Below, in pieces: positions 59,995-64,000 of a stretch of DNA of 64,000 nt. Source of the DNA: Pandoraea vervacti (lineage in GTDB: Bacteria; Pseudomonadota; Gammaproteobacteria; Burkholderiales; Burkholderiaceae). The notes beneath the pieces were generated by a model, which made no database searches, was not told the DNA's origin, and saw only the letters and a list, made by a program, of their open reading frames with translations. Made by a program: the position numbers and the translations under genes. Each line of letters begins with the position of its first letter. Positions within the stretch are counted from its first letter, which is position 1. The DNA lies in NCBI RefSeq assembly GCF_000934605.2, contig NZ_CP010897.2:3782001-3846000 (forward strand), read 5' to 3'.

Positions 59995-60609
59995 ATGAGG
60001 TCACTGCGTACCCTGTTGTTCTTCCCTCCGACGTGGCGTCGCCCGCTCCTTCTCGCGACGGCCGCGCTAATGGCCACGCTGCTGGCCGCATGCAGCACGA
60101 AGGGCGTCCCGCCCAACCCCGCACTCACCGAAGACACTCTCGACGAATACGCGCTCGTCATCGTCGGCCTCGACACGCCGCTGCAAAGCACCTGGGGTCC
60201 GTGGAATTTCTCGGATTACAGTCAGACGGTCAACGGCATCATCGGCGGCAAGATCACGCGCACGCTCAATAGCAATCCTCCCACGCGCGGCTATATCGCC
60301 ATGCGGGTCTCGCCGCTCATGCGCAACGAGCGTTTCGGGCCGATGGAATTCACGCCCGCCGACAACAGCTATCGCTTTCGCTATTGCAAGGGACGCAAGG
60401 TGCCGACGGTTCAGGTCAGACGCGGAGACGTGATCTACGCGGGCACGCTCGTGCTCGACAGCCACGACGGCAAACTCTGGCTGCGCACCGAATTCGACAT
60501 GGCGGGCGCGCGTCGCTTCGTGCAGACGAACTATCCCTCGCTCGTCGACAAACTCCAGCCGCAGCCGTTCACCTATTTCGAAGTGAAAAGCGAGCCGAGT
60601 TGCCGCTAA
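59995..60609 (+). CDS. hypothetical lipoprotein
   Basis: A 204-residue protein of unknown function. Residues 1-33 are a lipoprotein signal: basic start, hydrophobic LLLATAALMATLLAAC, with lipobox LLAAC and Cys33. The mature part is mostly predicted beta structure (YALVIVGLDTP, YIAMRVSPLM, VRRGDVIYAGTLVL) and has two Cys residues, in FRYCKG and near the end. AAGGAGG precedes the ATG by about 6 nt. Downstream of dbpA, probably the same transcript, convergent with the LysR gene. Confidence 0.82.
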   Translation: MRSLRTLLFFPPTWRRPLLLATAALMATLLAACSTKGVPPNPALTEDTLDEYALVIVGLDTPLQSTWGPWNFSDYSQTVNGIIGGKITRTLNSNPPTRGYIAMRVSPLMRNERFGPMEFTPADNSYRFRYCKGRKVPTVQVRRGDVIYAGTLVLDSHDGKLWLRTEFDMAGARRFVQTNYPSLVDKLQPQPFTYFEVKSEPSCR

Positions 60610-60662
60610 GTCCGGGAGGGTCGATCCACGGGCCGCGTGCATGCGCGGATGCCTGAATTAGC

Positions 60663-60694
60663 GGATTCATGGATGCCTGGATGCGTGGATGCGT
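60663..60694. repeat. 8-bp tandem repeat (GGATGCGT x4)
   Basis: Units at 60663, 60671, 60679 and 60687; the last two are identical (GGATGCGT), the first two differ in one or two bases. It lies in the 88 bp convergent gap between the lipoprotein and LysR genes. Confidence 0.85.
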
Positions 60695-60697
60695 CGA

Positions 60698-61657
60698 TCA
60701 GTCGGCTTGCGGATCGTCGCTCGGTGTGAGCACGATCTCGCGCCCTTCGCACAGCGCGTCGGCACGCTCGCTGAGCTCGGACGCCACATCCGCCAGATGG
60801 CGACGCAGCGTGTCCGCCAGCACCGACTCGGGTGCGTGCGCAGGACGCAGCATTTCCACGGGAAACTCGATGGCGGGGGCCACGCGATAAAGACGCTGCG
60901 CCTGCACATGCGCGCTCGCTGCCGTGAACTGGTCGAGCAGCGCGTACCCCAGCCCGTGTTCCACGAGCGCGGCGGCAAGCGAATAGGTTTGCACCATCAC
61001 TTCGGCGTCCTGCAACAGCGCAGTCTGATCCAGACGCTCGTTGATCAGCGCACCCAGCGGCGTGTCGTCATGCAGTTTGATGAGGTCGCGCCCGACCAGG
61101 GCATCGGCGCTGGCGGGACCCCGTCGCGAGAGCTTCGGCCACGAGGCGGGCACGGCCAGCACGATATGCCCCTGCGCCACGGGACGGCTTACGATGCCGG
61201 CCGCCATCGGCGGCGCCGAGACGATACCGACGTCGACCGACGACGTGAGAATCGCGGTGATCGTCTCGCTGGTGTGATGGGTGATGAGTTCGAAGACCAC
61301 ATCCGGATGCGCGCGCCGCATGCGTTCGATGGCTGCGGGCAACAGACTTTGCGCGAGACTGGGTGTCACGGCGATGCGCAGGTGCCCCACGCCGTGCTGA
61401 CGCAGGTTGCGCGACGTGGTCCTGAGCCGCTCCAGGTCCGTGAAGATGCGCTCGACGTCGGGATAGAGCCGTTGCGCTTCGGCGGTCGGCACGAGACGTC
61501 CCTTCACGCGATCGAACAGCTTGAAGCCAAGTTGCTGCTCCGCGTGTTGCAACACGCGTGAGACGACCGGTTGCGAGACGTTGAGCAGTTGCGCCGCGCC
61601 GCTGGCCGACCCGGTCAGCACCACCGCGCGAAATGTCTCGATATGCCGCAATTTCAT
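60698..61657 (-). CDS. LysR-family transcriptional regulator (OccR/NocR-like)
   Basis: A 319-residue LysR protein. The helix-turn-helix is TGSASGAAQLLNVSQPVVSRVLQHAEQQLGFKLF at about 15-48; the effector domain begins near LRIAVTPSLAQSLLP. The N-terminal MKLRHIETFRAVVLTGSASGAA resembles regulators of amino-acid and opine catabolism. It is divergent from the D-amino-acid dehydrogenase gene, its likely target. Confidence 0.92.
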   Translation of the reverse strand: MKLRHIETFRAVVLTGSASGAAQLLNVSQPVVSRVLQHAEQQLGFKLFDRVKGRLVPTAEAQRLYPDVERIFTDLERLRTTSRNLRQHGVGHLRIAVTPSLAQSLLPAAIERMRRAHPDVVFELITHHTSETITAILTSSVDVGIVSAPPMAAGIVSRPVAQGHIVLAVPASWPKLSRRGPASADALVGRDLIKLHDDTPLGALINERLDQTALLQDAEVMVQTYSLAAALVEHGLGYALLDQFTAASAHVQAQRLYRVAPAIEFPVEMLRPAHAPESVLADTLRRHLADVASELSERADALCEGREIVLTPSDDPQAD

Positions 61658-61724
61658 GCCTGACGTCGTCTCCCTGTCGTCGATGCCGTGTCGGCTGCGC
61701 CGCCGACCCTATAGCCAAAAGACA

Positions 61725-61746
61725 TATGCTGCCTCAAATCCGCATA
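61725..61746. promoter_or_regulatory. inverted repeat TATGC-N12-GCATA in the LysR/dadA divergent region
   Basis: TATGC (61725-61729) and GCATA (61742-61746), with TGC/GCA inner symmetry, lie in the 244 bp between the LysR gene and the dehydrogenase. Candidate LysR binding site. Confidence 0.45.
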
Positions 61747-61901
61747 GGTTACCGAATTTTCTCCCTCTACACTGCGTAGCAAAGGGTGAGGAGAAGCCCC
61801 GCCGCAAGCGCCCCCAACGGGTCGAGCATGCTGTCGCCGTGACTTGCCGCGAATTTTTTCCACCTTGCTTTCCCTTGCGTTTTTCGTTGTTATCTATCGT
61901 C

Positions 61902-63158
61902 ATGCATATTGGAGTTATCGGGGCGGGCATCGTCGGCCTCGCCAGCGCGTATCAGCTGCTTCGCGCAGGCCACGAAGTCACGGTGATCGATGCCGCCCCC
62001 GCACCGGGCGTCGGCACCAGTTTCGCCAACGGCGGCCAGCTCAGCTATGGCTACGTGTCGCCGCTCGCCGCGCCGGGCGTGCTCTCGCAGTTGCCCTCGC
62101 TGCTGTTCTCGCGCACGGGGCCGCTGCGCATCAAGCCGTCGCTCGATCCGGACTTCTGGCGCTGGTCGCTCGCCTTCGTCAAACATTGCAATGCGGCCGC
62201 CAACGCCAGTTCCACGCTGCGTCTTCTGGCGCTCGGGTTACATAGCCGCGAGGTGATGCTGGAGTTTCTGGCGCAGGAGTCGGCGTCGTTCGAATACCGT
62301 CTGAGCGGCAAGCTCGTGGTGTACCGCGACGCGGGCAAGCTCGGGGCAGCCGAACGCTCGCTCGAACTCGCCAACGGTCTGGGTTACCCGCAGCGCCGTG
62401 TCGACGCCGCGACATGCGCCGCGCTCGAACCCGCGCTGGGCAAGATCGCCGGCGAGCTCGCGGGCGGCATTCACACGCCGGGCGAAGGCACCGGCGATTG
62501 CCACATGCTGTGCCAGGAACTGGCGCGGATCATTGCGGCAAACGTACGCGGCAAGCTGATGTTCGAGCGTGAAGTGACCGGGTTCGACGTGCGGGGCGGC
62601 GCCGTGCGAGCGGTTCGCACGCGCGTCGGCGACGTCGCGGTCGATGCCTGCGTCGTGGCGAACGGACTGGCGGCCATGCCCCTGCTTCGCGCAGTGGGCG
62701 AGCCGGTCTCGATGTATCCGCTCAAGGGCTATAGCCTGACGTATCGTGGCGCGCCGTCCGATGCCCGCCCGCAGGTCTCCGTGACGGACGCGGACAACAA
62801 GGTCGTCTACGCCAGCCTCGGCGAGCGCCTGCGCGTGGCGGGCATTGCCGATCTGGTGGGGTACGACTATCGCATCGCCGCCCATCGGATCGAGGCGCTG
62901 CGGACACTGTCTACGGGGTTGTTCCCGTCGTTGCGCGGCACGCCCGCACCGCTGGAATGGACCGGCATGCGCCCGTCCACGCCGCATGGCCGCCCGATTC
63001 TTGGTCGTGCGGACTCGCTGGGCAATCTGTGGCTGAACGTCGGCCACGGCGCATTGGGTTTCACGTTGTCGATGGGGGCTGCACGCGCCATCGCCGACGC
63101 CATCGACGGCAAGCGTCCCGCCGTCGATCTTGCAGGGTTTGCCCGTCTGGCCGCCTAG
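61902..63158 (+). CDS. dadA: D-amino-acid dehydrogenase (FAD-dependent, DadA family)
   Basis: Oxidatively deaminates D-amino acids to 2-oxo acids and ammonia, passing electrons to the respiratory chain at the inner membrane. The 418-residue protein starts with the FAD motif VIGAGIVGLASAYQL, followed by SFANGGQLSYGYVSPLAAPG, the DadA hallmark. HTPGEGTGDCHMLCQEL and WTGMRPSTPHGRPILG with NVGHGALGFTLS at the end complete the DAO fold. No strong Shine-Dalgarno precedes the ATG. Regulated probably by the divergent LysR protein. Confidence 0.93.
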   Translation: MHIGVIGAGIVGLASAYQLLRAGHEVTVIDAAPAPGVGTSFANGGQLSYGYVSPLAAPGVLSQLPSLLFSRTGPLRIKPSLDPDFWRWSLAFVKHCNAAANASSTLRLLALGLHSREVMLEFLAQESASFEYRLSGKLVVYRDAGKLGAAERSLELANGLGYPQRRVDAATCAALEPALGKIAGELAGGIHTPGEGTGDCHMLCQELARIIAANVRGKLMFEREVTGFDVRGGAVRAVRTRVGDVAVDACVVANGLAAMPLLRAVGEPVSMYPLKGYSLTYRGAPSDARPQVSVTDADNKVVYASLGERLRVAGIADLVGYDYRIAAHRIEALRTLSTGLFPSLRGTPAPLEWTGMRPSTPHGRPILGRADSLGNLWLNVGHGALGFTLSMGAARAIADAIDGKRPAVDLAGFARLAA

Positions 63159-63226
63159 CGGCCGGTATCCGACCATGACGGGCCATTGGCATCACTCCCA
63201 CGGGGATCGTTGGGGGACGTGTCGGG

Positions 63227-63255
63227 TTGTATCAGTGTTTTTGGCTTTTGATATT
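63227..63255 (+). promoter_or_regulatory. promoter upstream of the gltI-like gene
   Basis: TTGTAT (63227-63232) and GATATT (63250-63255) spaced 17 bp, about 50 bp before the ATG. Confidence 0.5.
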
Positions 63256-63303
63256 CCAACGGCGCGGACCACCGTGCCATTCATTTCCGATAGGACAGAG
63301 ACC

Positions 63304-64000
63304 ATGAAGAAGCTGTTTGCTCCCCTGCTGCTCGTCAGCGCCGCTGCCGCCCTGTTCGCACAAACCGCGAGCGCGCAGGAACTGACTGGCACGCTCAAGA
63401 AGATCAAGGACTCCGGCGTGATCGCCCTCGGGGTGCGCGAATCGTCGATTCCCTTCTCGTATGCGGACAACAACGGCAAGACCATCGGTTACTCGCAGGA
63501 AATCGCCCTGAAGATCGTCGATGCGGTCAAAAAGGAGCTGAAGGCGCCGAATCTGAAAGTGACGGAAACGCCGATTACCTCGCAAAACCGTATCGCGCTG
63601 ATGCAAAACGGCACGATCGATCTGGAATGCGGCTCGACCACGCACACCTTCGAGCGCGCCAAGCAAGTGGGCTTCTCGCACAACATCTTCCTGTACTCGA
63701 TCAAGATGATCGCCAAGACGGGCTCGGGCATCACCGACCTGAACAGCCTGAAGGGCAAGACGATCGTGACGACCGCTGGCACCACGGCCGACCGCATCCT
63801 GTCGGGCAAGAAAGGCGACATCGGCTTCAACCTGATTCAGGCCAAGGACCACGCGGAGAGCTTCCTGTCCGTCAAGGGTGGGCGTGCCGTCGCGTTCGTG
63901 ATGGACGAACCGCTGCTTTACGGACAGCGTGCTGCCTTGCCGGCGGACGAAGCCAGGACCTATGAAATCGTTGGCCCGAACCTTCAGTTCGAAAACTACG
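63304..64000 (+). CDS. gltI: amino-acid ABC transporter substrate-binding protein, glutamate/aspartate type (partial)
   Basis: Periplasmic binding protein cut by the right edge; 232 codons are visible. A signal peptide ends at TASA (mature QELTGTLKKIKDSGVIALGVRESSIPFSYAD). The SBP_bac_3 domain shows GYSQEIALKIVDAV and NGTIDLECGSTTHTFER, the glutamate/aspartate-binding subgroup pattern. A membrane-permease pair and ATPase would be expected beyond the edge. It follows dadA after 145 bp with its own promoter. Confidence 0.92.
   Translation, partial: MKKLFAPLLLVSAAAALFAQTASAQELTGTLKKIKDSGVIALGVRESSIPFSYADNNGKTIGYSQEIALKIVDAVKKELKAPNLKVTETPITSQNRIALMQNGTIDLECGSTTHTFERAKQVGFSHNIFLYSIKMIAKTGSGITDLNSLKGKTIVTTAGTTADRILSGKKGDIGFNLIQAKDHAESFLSVKGGRAVAFVMDEPLLYGQRAALPADEARTYEIVGPNLQFENY

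Overview
The window is about 63-65% GC, densely coded bacterial chromosome with no rRNA, IS element, prophage or CRISPR array. The car operon with a LysE-type exporter between carA and carB, the gloB / methyltransferase / rnhA / dnaQ / tRNA-Val block, a monomeric isocitrate dehydrogenase, a 180-kDa-class NAD-glutamate dehydrogenase and an OmpC-like 16-strand porin together point to a beta-proteobacterium of the Burkholderiaceae. Pandoraea is my best guess; this is inferred from gene content and protein style, not from a search.

Layout. 1-4.7 kb: carA-leuE-like-carB (minus strand; carB runs off the left edge). 4.7-8 kb: a FadR-type regulator, a GH37 trehalase and a glucose-dehydrogenase-like SDR, suggesting trehalose to glucose to gluconolactone. 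8.2-11.7 kb: dctA, allantoicase and ureidoglycolate lyase (plus strand). 11.7-20 kb: a seven-gene minus-strand cluster (flavin monooxygenase/OYE fusion, SDR, enoyl-CoA hydratase, acyl-CoA dehydrogenase, aryl-CoA ligase, hot-dog thioesterase, RidA) that looks like the aerobic CoA-dependent 2-aminobenzoate (anthranilate) pathway. 20-24.2 kb: an MHS transporter and an M20 peptidase, translationally coupled, divergent from a LysR regulator with a textbook T-N11-A box. 24.2-30 kb: a DHA2 drug exporter, prpE and the murein transglycosylase mltD. 30.3-33.8 kb: gloB, a degenerate methyltransferase, rnhA, dnaQ and tRNA-Val(CAC).

33.8-36.6 kb is the most unusual part: a DUF560/Slam-type outer-membrane protein (type XI secretion) next to a proline-rich protein that has a FecR-like tail and a TbpB-like C-terminal barrel, so a likely transporter-cargo pair. 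37-46.3 kb: icd, two MFS transporters, a Na/Pi cotransporter with a TetR regulator, and a divergent PF10118 metal hydrolase. 46.6-53.1 kb: a porin, a TTG-started purine permease, a GNAT acetyltransferase, a MocR regulator and a second YhhS-like MFS paralog. 53.2-64 kb: gdhB, divergent dbpA with a lipoprotein gene, a LysR regulator divergent from a D-amino-acid dehydrogenase, and the start of a glutamate/aspartate-binding protein gene.

A recurring non-coding theme is short intergenic tandem arrays with 8-12 bp periods, each with its own sequence. Several have an exact 11 bp period, close to one helical turn. Starts were chosen by Shine-Dalgarno position and family alignment from memory. Functions rest on motifs readable in the translations; nothing was checked against a database.
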